64,000 nt of DNA from Symbiodinium natans (taxonomy: Eukaryota > Sar > Dinophyceae > Suessiales > Symbiodiniaceae), in contig CAJNDS010002763.1 in assembly GCA_905221605.1 (NCBI GenBank), positions 63,501 through 127,500 on the forward strand, given 5' to 3'. Made by a program: the position numbers and the translations under genes. This document shows positions 1 to 11,520 of this stretch, piece after piece (position 1 is the stretch's first letter; each line of letters begins with the position of its first letter). A model generated the notes under the pieces. That model had not been told where the DNA came from. It made no database searches and saw only the letters and a list, made by a program, of their open reading frames with translations.

Positions 1-1230
1 CCTTGAAAGGGTGGTTTCCCAAATAAGGATGCCCTGTAAAGCCCGAGCATTGCGGAACCTTTGGTTAGAAGCGCAAGAAAGAGCCCTTAACCCTAAACCC
101 TGGACCCCCCTCATAATGCTGTCGATGTTTCATAAGCGTCATTGTCAGTGTGTTCATTGTCTTGTTGTTATCTTTTGCCATGAAGCTTTTTCTTGGCAGC
201 TTCAAGAACCGGGGTTTGTCGAAGCAGCCAGAGCTCAGAGCGGCTATGTGGTGACTTCTAGGGCTGAGGGTAGAAGTTGGCGAGTTGAGGGTTTTATGGT
301 GTAGGGTTTCGGGGTTAAGGATTGCCCTCGCCCAGAGCCCCCCAAGGAGCATGGTGCTCATCGCAGTGCAACTCGCCTGCCCTTATGCTTCAGAGCGTTT
401 CCATTAGGCTCTCTGCTTTGTTGTGGTTCTTGGTAGCCCCAAGGTGCCCTTCTCCCTTCTTGTAATTCATGGGTTCTCTCGCAAAGTAACCAGGACAAGA
501 AAGAGTGCCATGACCATAGCAGAGCAAATAACCTTCATTTTTTTGGTTAGACATCATCCCATCGCGAAAAACAGGTTAACCTTTTATAGGCTAGGGTATT
601 CAGCCCCCAAGATTTTTGTTTTGCTTTATGCAAACCCCAAAGGAGCACTAACACAACAAACAGGTATCTCATGGTTCGGAGCGCAGTATAGCTGCGCGGC
701 CCTTCCAGATGACCCAACCCCGGGAACTGGAGAACCCTCCGCCCTCGAAGCCCTGAAGCCTATTCTAAAGCCCCTGAATCCCAACCCCTAAGCCCCCAAA
801 CACCCTAAACCCTAAACTCCCTAAACCCTAAACCCTACGCTCCGAAACCCAAACCTTCAACCCCAAACTCCCGAAACCCTAAACCCTAACGGGGGTTTAG
901 GGTTTAGGGTTAAGAGTTTAGGGTTCAGGTTTAGGGTTTAGGGTTTAGGGTTTAGGGTTTAGGGTTTAGGGTTTAGGGTTTAGGGTTTAGGGTTTAGGGT
1001 TTGGGGTTTGGGGTTTAGGGTTTAGGGTTTAGGGATCAGGGTTTTTACGGTTTGCAGTTTGGGGGCTGAGGGTGCCCAGAGACTCTAGCAGCCATGAGTT
1101 CTTAGCCAAAGCAGCGCCCGGACCGGAGTCTTTTGTTGAGGGTTGGCGACCTTCCAGTTTTTGATATTCTGGGAAATAGGGTTTAGGGTTTCGGTTTAGG
1201 GTTTAGGGTTTAGGGTTTAGGGTTTAGGGT

Positions 1231-1276
<46 letters not shown>

Positions 1277-1354
1277 CGTTGAGGGTTAGGGTTTAAGATT
1301 TAGGGTTTAGGGTTTAGGGTTTCGGATTTAGGGTTTGGGGTTAGGAAGGTGGGG

Positions 1355-1465
1355 GCTTGGGGTTTCCAAACATAAGGGGTACCCTTAGTATACCCCAAAA
1401 TGGTATATTCCCGATTATAGGAGCCCCAGAAGGGTACCCCTATTAATTCGTAAACCCCCCATATT
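1355..1465. mobile_element. MITE-like element, family F
   Basis: Inverted ends GGGGTTTCCAAACATAAGGG and ATTAATTCGTAAACCCCCCA, with GGGTACCC boxes just inside each. Other copies: 3626-3736, 36968-37030 (half), 39300-39373, 43388-43520, 50676-50710 (one end), 60398-60473 and 62291-62378. Confidence 0.75.
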
Positions 1466-1928
1466 CTGGGACATTTCATGCACCTCGCCTTTTTCAAGCT
1501 AAACCCTAAACCCTAAACCCTAAACCCTAAACCCTAAACCCTAAACCCTAAACCCTAAACCCTAAACCCTAAACCCTAAACCCTAAACCCTGGCATCACG
1601 GGACAGGGCCTCCTTGCTGCAGAACACCACGGCGAAGGAACCGGCCTGGCACCGAAGCTTGCGGAGAGCCTGGTGCAAAGCTCGAGCACAACTTCGGAGC
1701 TGGGTTTAGGGTTTAGGGTTTAGGGTTTAGGGTTTAGGGTTTAGGGTGTAGGGTTTAGGGTTTAGGGTTTCAGGCGCCGACCTTGGATCGAAGCACGATC
1801 GAACCTGCCACATTTGGCGCTGTCACCCTTTTTGGGTTTAGGGTTTAGGGTTTAGGGATTAGGGCTTAGGATTTGAAATTTAGGGTTTAGGGTTTAGGGA
1901 CTCTTGCGAAGCCGTCGTCCAGGGGTAG

Positions 1929-2118
1929 CTGGGATGGCGTGGAAGCGCCCGACCTGCAAGAGCCACAACAAGGCCTCGGGCAGAGTACTGCTCGTCGTGC
2001 GGGAAACGCTGGCAGAACCTGGGGCGGCAGATGTGGTGCAACCGGAACCCAAAAGGGCGACCTCCCGAAGATATTGGGAGCAGTGGGAGACAAGCAACAG
2101 GGAAAGATCACCACGTTT
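1929..2118 (+). CDS. Exon-like fragment with a CxxC zinc-binding pattern
   Basis: The frame starting at 1929 stays open to the telomere-type repeat at 2119 and reads YCSSCGKRWQNLGRQMWCNR around 1986-2045. The CxxCG...W...C arrangement resembles a zinc ribbon common in dinoflagellate proteins as I recall them. All three forward frames are partly open here, so the frame choice rests on this motif. It lies 130 bp upstream of the secY exon at 2254 but is not SecY sequence. It could be a stray exon, a transposon fragment or chance. Confidence 0.25.
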
Positions 2119-2253
2119 CGGGTTTAGGGGAAGGTGTCTTTCAACCTAATTATAAGTAGCCCTAAACCCTGGAAAAGTTATTCCTGGCCATATTCGGAGT
2201 ATTTTGTCCAATGCCTCGACCCCAAACCTGAAACCCTAACCCTAACTTTTCAG

Positions 2254-5200
2254 GGCCTGAGATGCTGAGGTTCTCTTACGTCTCGACCTTCCAGGTCCTC
2301 GACCCAAAGGACATGGCGGTAAATCTCCGCAAGCAGGCTCCAAGCCCGGTTCCTGATCGGCTTTTGGGTAGGGGATTGGGGTTTTGGGTTGTAGGGTTTA
2401 GGGTGTGGGTTTAAGGTTATATATCGATATATATATATATATATATGTATGTATATGAAGGTTCCTGTGTTGCTGGAGGGCTCCTTAGTAGCTGAGTGAG
2501 CACACTTTGCACTTTTCGGTATACTCTGATTCCCTATAGAGCTGAAAGTGTACACTTTTTTGGGACTGATGAACTCAGCTGCGGCTCTGTAGGTAAATCC
2601 TGGTCAAGGCGAAGAGAACCTTGAAACCCTAAGCCCTAAACCCCTACTCCAGTAAATCCCCAAACCCCTAACCCCGGGTTGAGGACTTAAGATTTCTAGG
2701 GTTCAGGGACTTATGAAGTAGGTTATGGATCTAACCTTGTCCAGAGGTCCCTGAGACTTCACACAAAGATAATTCCATGTGTCTATTTCAATCGAATGGG
2801 CGAGATGCTGTGTATCGTTGATTCTGAGTTATGAGCATGGAGGGATGAAACCCTAAACCCTAAACCCTAAACCCTAAACCCTAAACCCTAAACCCTAAAC
2901 ACTAAACAATAACCCCTAAACCCTAAACCCTAAACCCTAACCTTAAACCCTAAACCCTAAACCCTAAACCCTAAACCCTAAACCCATCCTATCGCTAGTT
3001 TGCTATGATCGTGTAGACAGGGCGCGGCACAAGTTTCGGTTCTGCCCTCCTACAGACCTGTCAAGTGTGTCCCCGGCTCCTGCCCGTCTTGATGTGCTTA
3101 AACCAAAAGACCCCTAAGCCGTTAGCCGTTGCCCCTGAAACCTAAACCCCGAAACCCGAAGGCTTTAGTTATTACCCTAAACCCTAAACCCTAAACCCTA
3201 AACCCTAAACCCTAAACCCTAAACCCTAAACCCTAAACCCCAAACCCCAAACCCCAAACCCCAAACCCTAAACCCTAAACCCTAAACATCAGGCCAAGGC
3301 TTCCTTAAACTTGAAAGCCTCAAAACTCTGACGGGCGCCTCCGGAGCGGAGATCGAAAGACTCTGGGCATCCTTTTACCTTCATGTTCTGCACAGATGCC
3401 CCATCTGATGTGAAGTAGGGTTTAGGGTTTAGGGTTTAGGGTTTAGGGTTTAGGGTTTAGGGTTTAGGGTTTACGGTTTAGGGCTTAGGGCTTAGGGCTT
3501 AGGGCTTACCCCCAAAAGGACACCAAATATACACTCACCAATATTAGTAGCCTTATATACACTCACCAATAACAGTAATAGAAACCTTGCTTCATCTGCG
3601 CTCAGTACGCCACGCTCTACCGCGACACATGGGGGATTTCCAAGGTTAGGGGCACCTTATTTGGTGTCCTTATTAGAGGGGGATCCTACTACTTGGCCTA
3701 TATTCAGGTCCCCTATTTTTCGTAAACCCCCAAATGTAATCTGCAAGAGGTAGGCAGCTATTCGGTTTTGAATTTTGAAGGGTTTGGGGGTTTAGGGCTA
3801 CTAGGACCCAGAGTAGGCCCATATTCCCCTTTTTAGGGTTTAAGTTCCCTTCAGGCGCCTTTAAACCAAACAGGGCACCCTGTTTATTCCCAGGTTCCTC
3901 TTGGTCTAGTAGTTTGTAGTGGCAGTATAGCAAGTTCTCGCGAAGTAAGTATACAACACAGTTGACGAGCAGACGTCTTGATATTTTCAAGAACCACCAT
4001 GTAGGCGCGTGGCTGATTGCCAAAGCTCATGCAGCGGTCTCGAGCTGATGGCTTGGAAGTCTGCTGCATGTGCATGAATGTATCTGAATTAGAACCCAAG
4101 CTCCTTCCCTAAACCCTAAACCCTTAAGGAATGAGTACACCTTACACTGTTTGGGATGCTATAGTCCCCTATAGAACTGAAAGTGTACATTTTTTCGGGG
4201 CTTACGAACTCACCCTAAACCCCAAGTTCCAATCTTGCCCCGGAGCCGTCCATTTAGGATGCTGCGTTCAAACATTCCTCTGCGCATGCCGCCCTGGCTG
4301 TTGTCGGGCTGTTCAACATGCCAAGAATCGCACCAACCTCAGTTCAAAGGTAAACTTTTAACCCTAAACCCTACACCCTATGAAATCTGCAATGCCTGTA
4401 TGAGTGCCTTGTGATTCATGCAAGCTCGGAGCCCCATCTTTGACAGCCTCAATAGCATATATAGACCCCAAGATGCCAGCCTTACAGCAATTTCAAGGCA
4501 CAGGGCTCAGGGCTCAGGGCTTAGGGTTTAGGGTTTGGCGTTTAGGGTTTAGGGTTTGGGGTTCAGGTTGCAAGGCCCGCCATTCTCCAGCCAACCCCTC
4601 AAGAGGCGGCAGCCATCCCGTCCGTCCGCCCCGGGCGCGAGACCGAGGACCTAGTCCCCTGAACCCTATACCGGGAGATTTCCCTCCATAAGCTTTGAAC
4701 CCCAAAACCCCACCCCCAACCCTAAACCCTAAGCACTAAACCCCGAAACCCCAAGCCCTAAATCCTAAACCCTACAATATCGGGCGCCACACTTCACAAG
4801 GCAAGGCTTCAGGATTATGCGCTTGGAACTCAAGGCATTCGCTCGCTCTGTCCTGTGGGTATGAGGTTTTGGGTTTAGGGTTGGCTTCTTCTTGCGCATC
4901 AACGCGTGAAGTTGTGAGCCTTAAGCCCGCAAATCTTACGTCCTAACATCCCATCGAGCTTATATATTTTTATATAATCCGTCTGAAGACCTGTTTATAT
5001 ACGTGTGTACGTATATATAGATATGTATCTATACATATCTAGATATTTATTTCTTTGCTCTTTGGGATAGTGCCGTGTCGTGTTGGGTCTCCGATTGGCC
5101 TGACTCGGGGTGAGAGACGGGATGACATGGAGTGCTGATGTGGAGGTGGCTAGGAATCAACCGTCATTTGCCACATTGCACCAGATTTGCGTAATTTCAT

Positions 5201-8200
5201 AGCGCATTGATGCGCCAAAAGGTGCCAACAGTGTGAAGCCCGAAATCATACGGCTGCAGACGCCAGGAGTACCTTCGTGAGGCCAGGCCGTTCTCGGCGT
5301 TCGGTTGGAGACCTGCTAACGGGGTTTGAGGTTTGGCCTTCCCTGCCACAAAGAAACAATATACTCCCCGATATTAGCCATTCTACCTAGTAGCGTGTGG
5401 TCAAAGAAGGCTTTGTTTTGGATCACCATATGGTTCCCTAAACCCTAAACCCTACACCCTGCATTCTATAGGGCTTACACACCCTAATCATCTTCTGCTC
5501 CTTGAGTCACGGCTTGAGTGTTCTTTCCGAGCGATTCTCAAGCCAAAGCCTTGTGCAGATATTGCTCGTGGGGTTTAGGGTTAAGTTTAGAGTTTAGGGT
5601 TTAGGGTTTAGGGTTTAGGGTTTAGGGTTTAGGGCTGAGGGCGGCTTTCTGCGATTCTTGTATGTCCGCTCTCATGTCCCCCTGAAGATATGCAAGGCTT
5701 TAAGGCCTGGATACCTCTTATTGCAGCCCAAAGACCATAATATGGAAGGCTTCAGGGGTTGTTTTTTGGAACCCTAGCCGCAAGCGTGTAACATTCGTAT
5801 GCCCCTCTCAACTCAGGTGTTGTCCCTAAACCCTAAACCCTAAACCTCTCTACCATATAACCCTACATGTTAAACACCAATTGTAGAATTTGGTCTGTTT
5901 TTTTGTTTTTTACCCCCCCCCATTGTTCAGCACGAATTGGAGAATTTGACCCATTTTGGCCCCTCCGACCCCTTTGGCCCCCCATTGGAGAATTTGATCC
6001 ATTTTGGCCCCTCCGACCCCTTTGACCCCCCATGGTTCAGCACGAATTGGAGAATTTGACCCATTTTGGCCCCTCCCCCCATTGTTCAGCACGAATTGGA
6101 GAATTTGACCCATTTTGGCCCCTCCGACCCCTTTGACTCCCCATTGTTCAGCACGAATTGGAGAATTTGATCCATTTCGACCCCTCCGACCCCATTTTGG
6201 CTTCTCCGGCCCCATTGTTCGGCACGAATTGGAGAATTTGATCCATTTCGACCCCTTCGACCCCTGAAATTCTGACCTCTCTAACCCTCCATGGTTCAGC
6301 ACGAATAAGAAATTAATAAGCTTTATATTTTCGTAATGTTATGGGATTCTTTGGGCGGGTGGGTTTTGTTCCGTTGCCTACACACACTGCTGGCCTAGTC
6401 TAAACCCTAAACCCTAAACCCTAAAGGTCTTGTCCCGGACCTCGATCTTCGGCGCCATTATCTTGGCGGGGCTGTTCGTCTTGCCCAACATCATCGAGCT
6501 GGTCACGTCGCTGGGCTGCGGCAAAGCTTTGTCCCCTGGTTTAGGGTTTAGGGTTTAGGGTTTAGGGTTTGGGGTTTGGGGTTTAGGGTTTGGGGTTTGG
6601 GGTTTAGGGTTTAGGGGGTCATAGTAGGGAATGAGGGAATTGGCCCTAGACAGACCCTTTAAGGGATCATGTCGCTGGGCAGCTGCGGTCACTGTCTACC
6701 TGGGACCCTCTTTACCTACAGTTTTTATGGGGTATACCCCCTAAACCCTAAACCCTAAACCCTAAACCCTAAACCCTAAACCCTAAACCCTAAACCCTAA
6801 ACCCTAAACCCTAAACCCTAAACCCTAAGCCCTAAACCCTAAACCCTAAACCCTAAACCCTAAACCCTAAACCCTAAACCCTAAACCCTAAACCCTAAAC
6901 CCTAAGGGTAGGTCCCACTAAACTGGAGGAAAATAGAGCCCCAGGCAAAGCTTGTAGGTTCTCAATGTCTGGGGGGGGTGTCTGGCTTGGCGCACGTGGG
7001 TTTATGTAGGGTTTAGGGTATAGGGTTTTTAGGGTTTAGCTTTTACGGGGTTTGGGGTTTTTAGAGTTTGGGGCTTGGGGTGTAGGGTTCAGGGGCCAAC
7101 CCTTCAGTCGCAGAATTCACGAGTTGGCAGACAACACGTCGAGGTCAATGACACCCTCGCACGTGCAGACGCATGCCCTCCAGTAATTCCCAGATCTTCT
7201 AAAGCCCCTTAATTGATGAATATCCCCTAGCTTATACTAAGGATCTTTCTTTTGAATTAGGGTAGATTCCTGAATTAAGAGGTTTTGGAGGAAGATCTGG
7301 TAACTCTTCATAGTTTTCATTCTTAGACCAGCGCTACGAACTCCACCATGGAGACTCTGATTCCCATGAAATGAATGACCCTTTTTCCCTCTTTGTAAAC
7401 GGTTAGCATCCCTCTTTGCTCCAAATCCCCCCCCCCCCCAAAAAAAAAAAAAAACCCTAAACCCTCAATCCTACAACCACAACTCTTTGAAGCCTAAACC
7501 CTGAACCCTAAACGTTAAACCCTAAACCCTAAACCCCAATGAGGCCCTTTTCACAGCTAACGCTCGGAAGGGGAGGTGGATGATGTGTCCGCCGAGCCCG
7601 CAATAAACCCTAAACCCTAAAGCCCTGAGCCATACTTTATCCAGATCTTCCAAAACCCCCGAATTAAGGAATATACCCTAGTTTATACTAAGGATCGTTC
7701 TTATGAAATAGGGTATTTTCCTTAACTGAGGGGTTTTTGGAAGATCTGGGTTAAACCCTAAACCCTTGGCCACCCATCTTAGGGTGGGCACGTGCTCCCT
7801 GCATATGGTCCCTAAATGGGGAAACCCTTCTACATTCTACACCCCTCATGTACCCTATGAAAGCGCACGGGCCTTCCGAACCCTTTAAAGAAGGTCGGGG
7901 ACCGCATTCAGGGACCCCTAGACCCGAAACCCTAAAAGCTGAACCCGAAACCCTAAACTTTGCCCCCTCAACCCTAAACCCTTAACCCATATTTATGAAG
8001 GACCATGTAACCTCCCTTAGAACACAGGAAGCTCAGCACGCCCAACTCCTTTGGTGGCACGTCGCTGCTCATTTTGGTCGGCGTCGCCGCGGAAGCATGG
8101 TTCAACGATCTTGGGGTTTAGGGTTTAGGGTTTAGGGTTTAGGGCTTCGGGCTAGGGTTTAGGGTTTAGGGTTTAGGGCTGGGGTTTAGGATTTGGGGCT

Positions 8201-8390
8201 TTGGGTTTTTGGCTTCGGGGCGTGTTTTGAGATTGGCCGGTAGACGACTGAGATTGGTAGGTGATGCAGCACCTGTCCTGCGCATGGGCTGCCCGACTGC
8301 CACCGCCTTTCTTGTGTGCCAAGTGGCAGGGTTGGTAACGTTGGAGCTTATGCAGGCAATCTCACAGCATAAGCGCCCCATCCTGGCGTG
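2254..8390 (+). CDS. secY: SecY preprotein translocase, 3' part of a split nuclear gene (probably plastid-targeted)
   Basis: SecY is the channel subunit of the Sec translocase, here probably in the thylakoid or plastid envelope. Exon 2254-about 2367 follows a TTTTCAG acceptor and reads TFQVLDPKDMAVNLRKQ, the conserved segment after TM8. Exon about 5260-5281 reads RQEYLRE and ends at a GC donor. Exon 6427-6530 reads VLSRTSIFGAIILAGLFVLP (TM9) and continues to CGKAL. Exon 8028-8094 reads KLSTPNSFGGTSLLILVGVAAE, here broken as KLSTPN and SFGGTSLLILVGVAAE (TM10), and ends at a GC donor. A tail exon near 8356-8390 (AISQHKRPIL) is likely. Joins 5281/6427 (phase 0) and 6530/8028 (phase 2) are exact; the 2367/5260 join is unresolved. 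Exons for TM1-8 lie to the left or were missed. Plastid rather than mitochondrial location is inferred from family. Confidence 0.8.
2484..2585 (+). mobile_element. MITE-like element, family C
   Basis: Left arm TTAGTAGCTGAGTGAGCACA; right arm GAACTCAGCTGC. The inner pair CACTTTGCACTTTT and GAAAGTGTACACTTTT is shared by all copies. Others: 4127-4215, 25801-25902, 27337-27410 (opposite strand) and a decayed one at 32875-32984. Confidence 0.78.
3801..3909 (+). mobile_element. MITE-like element, family A
   Basis: About 110 bp. The left end CTAGGACCCAGAGTAGGCCC is the inverted repeat of the right end TTACTCCTGGGTCTAG, here decayed to TTCCTCTTGGTCTAG. The middle carries TTCCCTTATAA...TTTAAACCAAAAGGGTACCC. 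No coding capacity, so it would be moved by a transposase encoded elsewhere. Confidence 0.8.
4256..4347 (+). CDS. Orphan exon candidate inside a secY intron
   Basis: Between a CATTTAG/G acceptor and a CAAAG/GTAAAC donor, one frame reads AAFKHSSAHAALAVVGLF followed by NMPRIAPTSVQ. Codon choice and splice sites look real, yet SecY needs nothing here: the flanking secY exons at 2367 and 5260 already account for the loop. It may belong to a gene fragment inserted in the intron. Similar orphan candidates nearby are 4572-4662 (RPAILQPTPQEAAAIPSV), 4834-4879 (IMRLELKAFARSVLW before GTATGA), 7092-7182 (HVEVNDTLARADACPP) and 7334-7400 (RYELHHGDSDSHEMNDPF before GTAAAC). Chance is possible for each. 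Confidence 0.25.
5912..6305. repeat. Minisatellite, about 45-62 bp units
   Basis: Units contain TTGTTCAGCACGAATTGGAG, then AATTTGACCCATTTTGGCCC, then CTCCGACCCCTTTGACCCCC; some are shortened to about 45 bp. Seven or so copies run head to tail. On the minus strand the array gives a 130-residue repetitive ORF, which I take as a by-product because unit lengths vary and no flanking exon is visible. It lies in the secY intron between 5281 and 6427. Confidence 0.85.
6738..6906. repeat. CCCTAAA telomere-type array, about 24 units
   Basis: Near-perfect C-strand heptamers with one CCCTAAG. The array starts directly at the broken end of a family I element (CCTACAG...GGGGTATAC). Confidence 0.95.
7189..7300. 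mobile_element. MITE-like element, family H
   Basis: Inverted ends CCAGATCTTCTAAAGCCCC and GGTTTTGGAGGAAGATCTGG; body CTTATACTAAGGATCTTTCT. It shares the same plan with the copy at 7641-7749. Confidence 0.85.
7641..7749. mobile_element. MITE-like element, family H
   Basis: CCAGATCTTCCAAAACCCCC and GGGGTTTTTGGAAGATCTGG are near-perfect inverted ends; AATTAAGGAATATACCCTA pairs with TAGGGTATTTTCCTTAACT inside. Confidence 0.88.
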
Positions 8391-8729
8391 CCCTCAACCC
8401 CAAACCCTTCTTCTTGTCTTACTAGAGTTTGCAAAAAACTAATATGCGTAGAAGGTTTTATGATTGCTAAGCCATTGAGAAAACACTGCTGTGGAAGCTA
8501 TGTATTGGTGTGGAGAACTCATGGCATCATCAATTTTGTCCCTAAGTACGTCTCAGGGATGACCCTCACTCCAGCAACTTAATGGACTGAGAACCCTAAA
8601 TTAAACCCTAGACCCTAAACCCTAAACCCTAAACCCTAAACCCTAAACCCTAAACCCTGAACCCTGAACCCTAAACCCCCAAACCCTAAACCCCAACCCC
8701 TAAACCCCAAATCTAAGATTGGAGCCGGC

Positions 8730-10245
8730 ATGGGGTTCCGAACCAGCAGATTCACTGTAAGCTTTCCTTAGAGTGTGCAAGTGTTGAAGTGAACTGATGG
8801 CTCATTCCAGTCGATGTAGGGTTTAGGGTTTAGGGTTTAGGGTTTAGGGTTTAGGGTTTAGGGTTTAGGGTTTAGGGTTTAGGGTTTAGGGTTTAGGGTT
8901 TAGGGGCAGTTCTTTAGCAAAATTACAGTTCCTTCAAGGGTGCCGTATTTTGTAGGGCGCCCAAAAAGGGAGCCGCACCGAGCGTTGCGCGCACACAGCC
9001 GAACGAAGAGCTCGCACGTTGTTGACGTCAACATCCATAGGCATTTTTTTTGTGCTGTATGTTGCGTTCTTATACTGGCATCAAGCGTTTCCCCTCGGCA
9101 CAGGAGGCAGACCCGTTAAACCCCAAACCCCAAACCCCAAACCCCAAACCCCAAACCCCAAACCCCAAACCCCAAACCCCAAACCCCAAACCCCAAACCC
9201 CAAACCCCAAACCCCAACCCCCAAACCCCAAACCCCAAACCCCAAACCCCAAACCCCAAACCCCAAACCCCAAACCCCAAACCCTAAACCCTAAACCCTA
9301 AACCCTAAACCCTAAACCGCCAGTGTGTGAGTCAAGGACACTTGGCGACAGCTGCAAGCCGAACTCCTCATGCAGCAGCAGCTCGCCCTGTCATCGATGC
9401 CAAGACCTTCAGGGTTTAGGGTTTAGGGTTCAGGGTTTAGGGTTTAGGGTTTAGGGTTTAGGGGACCTTCAGGGTTTACTTAGGAGGGTTTGGGGTCTGA
9501 AAGTCAGCCGGAAAGCTGTGAGCCTGCATGCGGTTTAGGGTTTAGGGTTTGGGGTTTGGGGTTTAGGGTTTAGGGTTTAGGGTTTTTAGGGTTTGGTTGC
9601 TGGGCCAGCAAGTACACTTTCAACCCCCAAACCCTACGTCCTAAACCCTAAACCCTAAACCCTAAACCCCAAACCCTAAACCCTAAACCCTGAACCCTAA
9701 ACCCTAAACCCCAAACCCTAAACCCTAAACCCTAACCCTAAACCCTAACCCTAAACCCTAAACCCTAAACAGCCTTTCAACCACCTTTAGAACCACCTGG
9801 AGGAGGTCAGAGCCTGAAATTCGCTGCCCAGACCTGTGTTTGGGCGACCGTGTTTTTTTGAGAAATTCGCTAACCCTAAACCCTAAACCTTAAACCCTAA
9901 ACCCTAAACCCTCTAAACACTAAACACTCTAAACGCTAAACACAAAACACAAAACACAAAACACAAAACACAAAACACAAACCACTAACAAGTCTGACCT
10001 CTAAGCCAACCCTAATCTTTGGAACTCCGATCCCGAAACCCTAGGCCCTAATCCCGAAACTTGGGGTTTCGGCGTTCTGGGAACAACGCTCCCCCCGTGG
10101 CCTGGGACTCAATCATACTATAAGCCCTAGTCTCTCCCCTTAAACCCTAAACCCTACAGCCTACCCCCCTCCCCCCCCTCCTCCCCACCTTACGCTCAGG
10201 TATTCAACAGATGTGGACCAGTTCTACAAGGGCCGCAAGACCTAG
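8730..10245 (+). CDS. Small single-pass membrane protein, about 68 residues, five exons
   Basis: Five exons join in phase: 8730-8756 (MGFRTSRFT, then GTAAGC), 8956-8983 (GAQKGSRTE), 9041-9084 (RIFFVLYVAFLYWHQ, a membrane helix, then a GC donor), 9337-9398 (DTWRQLQAELLMQQQLALSS) and 10200-10245 (YSTDVDQFYKGRKT and a TAG stop). The last acceptor follows a long pyrimidine tract and reads CTCAG/G. The basic N-terminus, one helix and charged amphipathic tail suggest a small organelle or ER membrane subunit; I do not recognise the family. The gene sits just after secY on the same strand, and a convergent gene ends 270 bp beyond its stop. The start is the first ATG of the chain, with no independent support. 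Telomere-type and CCCCAAA arrays fill the introns. Confidence 0.5.
9114..9320. repeat. CCCCAAA array passing into CCCTAAA
   Basis: About 23 CCCCAAA units followed by five CCCTAAA units. The long repetitive ORFs on both strands here are translations of the repeat. CCCCAAA blocks also occur at 25196-25266, 35570-35605 and 46345-46430, and TTTGGGG at 43146-43195. Confidence 0.9.
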
Positions 10246-10515
10246 GAGCCTTCTGGATGGTTGGCCACCTGTGGACTTGGAGAGTCATATTGTTAGGGTT
10301 TAGGGTTTGGGCTTTAGGCTTTAGGGTTCAGGGTTTACTTGGCATCCGCCCACCTCACGTGTAGACCATGTGATCCAGGGTTTAGTGTTTGGGGCTCAAG
10401 CCCAAACCCCCCCCCCCCCCCCGAACAAAAAACAACCAAACCAAAAAGCATAAACTCGGTGGGTTGGGTTTAGAGTTTCGGGCTGAGGGTTTAGGATTTT
10501 AGGGTCAAAGGTGTC

Positions 10516-10742
10516 TCAAGTTGCGAACCCGGAGATTCCAGCAGCCCAGTAGGGAATGTCCTGAAGTTCGAATTGGGATCCGGTTTAGGGTTTAGGGTTG
10601 AGGGTTTAGGGTTTAGGGTTTAGGGTTTAGGGTGTAGGGTTTAGGGTTTAGGGTTTAGGGTTAGGGTTCTTCCCCGCTTCAGGGGGGATATTGGGGTCTC
10701 CGGGACCAGCAGCTCGATTTCCGCTGACGTCTTCATGAGATC
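10516..10742 (-). CDS. 3' end of an unidentified minus-strand gene (two exons)
   Basis: On the minus strand, exon 10742-10707 follows TTGTCAG and reads DLMKTSAEIELL up to GTCCCG. Exon 10560-10516 follows GAACTTCAG, reads DIPYWAAGISGFAT and ends in TGA. Both are in phase 0, so the junction reads IELL-DIPYW. The intron between holds two TTTAGGG arrays. Codon choice is exon-like, with many C/G third positions. The product is not recognised. Upstream exons, which would lie above 10.78 kb on this strand, were not found. The gene is convergent with the small membrane-protein gene ending at 10245. The plus strand here is not open in a comparable way. Confidence 0.42.
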
Positions 10743-11520
10743 CTGACAAGCCGCCGAGGCCCACCGAAGATTTAGTTCAAACCGTTTAGGGTTTAGGGTT
10801 TAGGGTTTAGGGTTTAGGGTTTAGGGTTTAGGGTTTACGGTTTAGGGTTTAGGGTTTAGGGTTTAGGATTTAGGGTTTAGGGCCCCTAAACCTTGGTATA
10901 GCCCAGTGGTACCTTTTATTTACGTTTTTTTTTTCTTCTTCCGTTCTGTGTTCCCTTATAAAGTAGCCGACCCAAGAAAGCGTGCACGGATTGCAACATG
11001 GTTCGTGGGCTACCAAGAAACAGAGATCTTCCGAGCGGGAGCTTCGAGCAGTCGGACTGTCAAGGTTGCAAGGGTCCCAAGGCAATCAGGTCCATGGGCC
11101 CTATGTTCCAAAGCATAGCCTAACACACGAAACAGGGCACCTTCACATCCCGATTATGAAAGGATATCCGGGCTCATCGGCTTGTCTGGATGCTATCATC
11201 TCGCTTTTCCACTTCTTTGAGTGTGACCGGATGAGCAGCGCTGAAAATTTTGTGGCGTTGTATCGGCCTGCAGGGTTGACCATTGTGTTCAGGGTGTAGG
11301 GATAATTTGCTTGCTAGAACCCTTATAAGTGAACAGCTAGGTCCAGAAAGTATAGGGTACCGGAAGCTTCCGAACCCGTTTCACGGCTTAAGAAGTTCAG
11401 CTCCATACCTTATCTTCGTGGCACCCTCTAAACCCTAAGCCCTAAACCGAATTTCTGGGGTTTGGGGTGGTCCCAACCTCTAAACCGTCTAAACCCTAAA
11501 TCCTAAACCCTAAACGCAAG

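Noticed and set aside
1594-1705. Minus-strand exon-like island (LRSCARALHQALRKLR)
   Set aside because: The opposite strand is equally open, splice sites are poor, and no neighbouring exon on that strand joins in phase.
5910-6302. 130-residue minus-strand ORF with internal repeats
   Set aside because: It coincides exactly with a minisatellite whose unit length varies; no splice or start context.
9019-9301. Proline/asparagine/lysine-rich ORFs on both strands (NPKPQTPNPKP and GFGVWGLGF patterns)
   Set aside because: They are translations of the CCCCAAA array; the same patterns appear at 29991, 38782, 43160, 48848 and elsewhere wherever the heptamer occurs.
9791-9805. 15-bp micro-exon NHLEE between CCACCTTTAG and GTCAGA
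   Set aside because: The small-gene chain is in phase without it (9398 to 10200), and including it breaks the phase of the last exon.
10870-11299. Overlapping plus- and minus-strand ORFs of 70-105 residues
   Set aside because: Three frames open over the same DNA with no recognisable motif; the GYPGSSACLDAIISLFHFF stretch looks slightly protein-like but has no supporting junctions.
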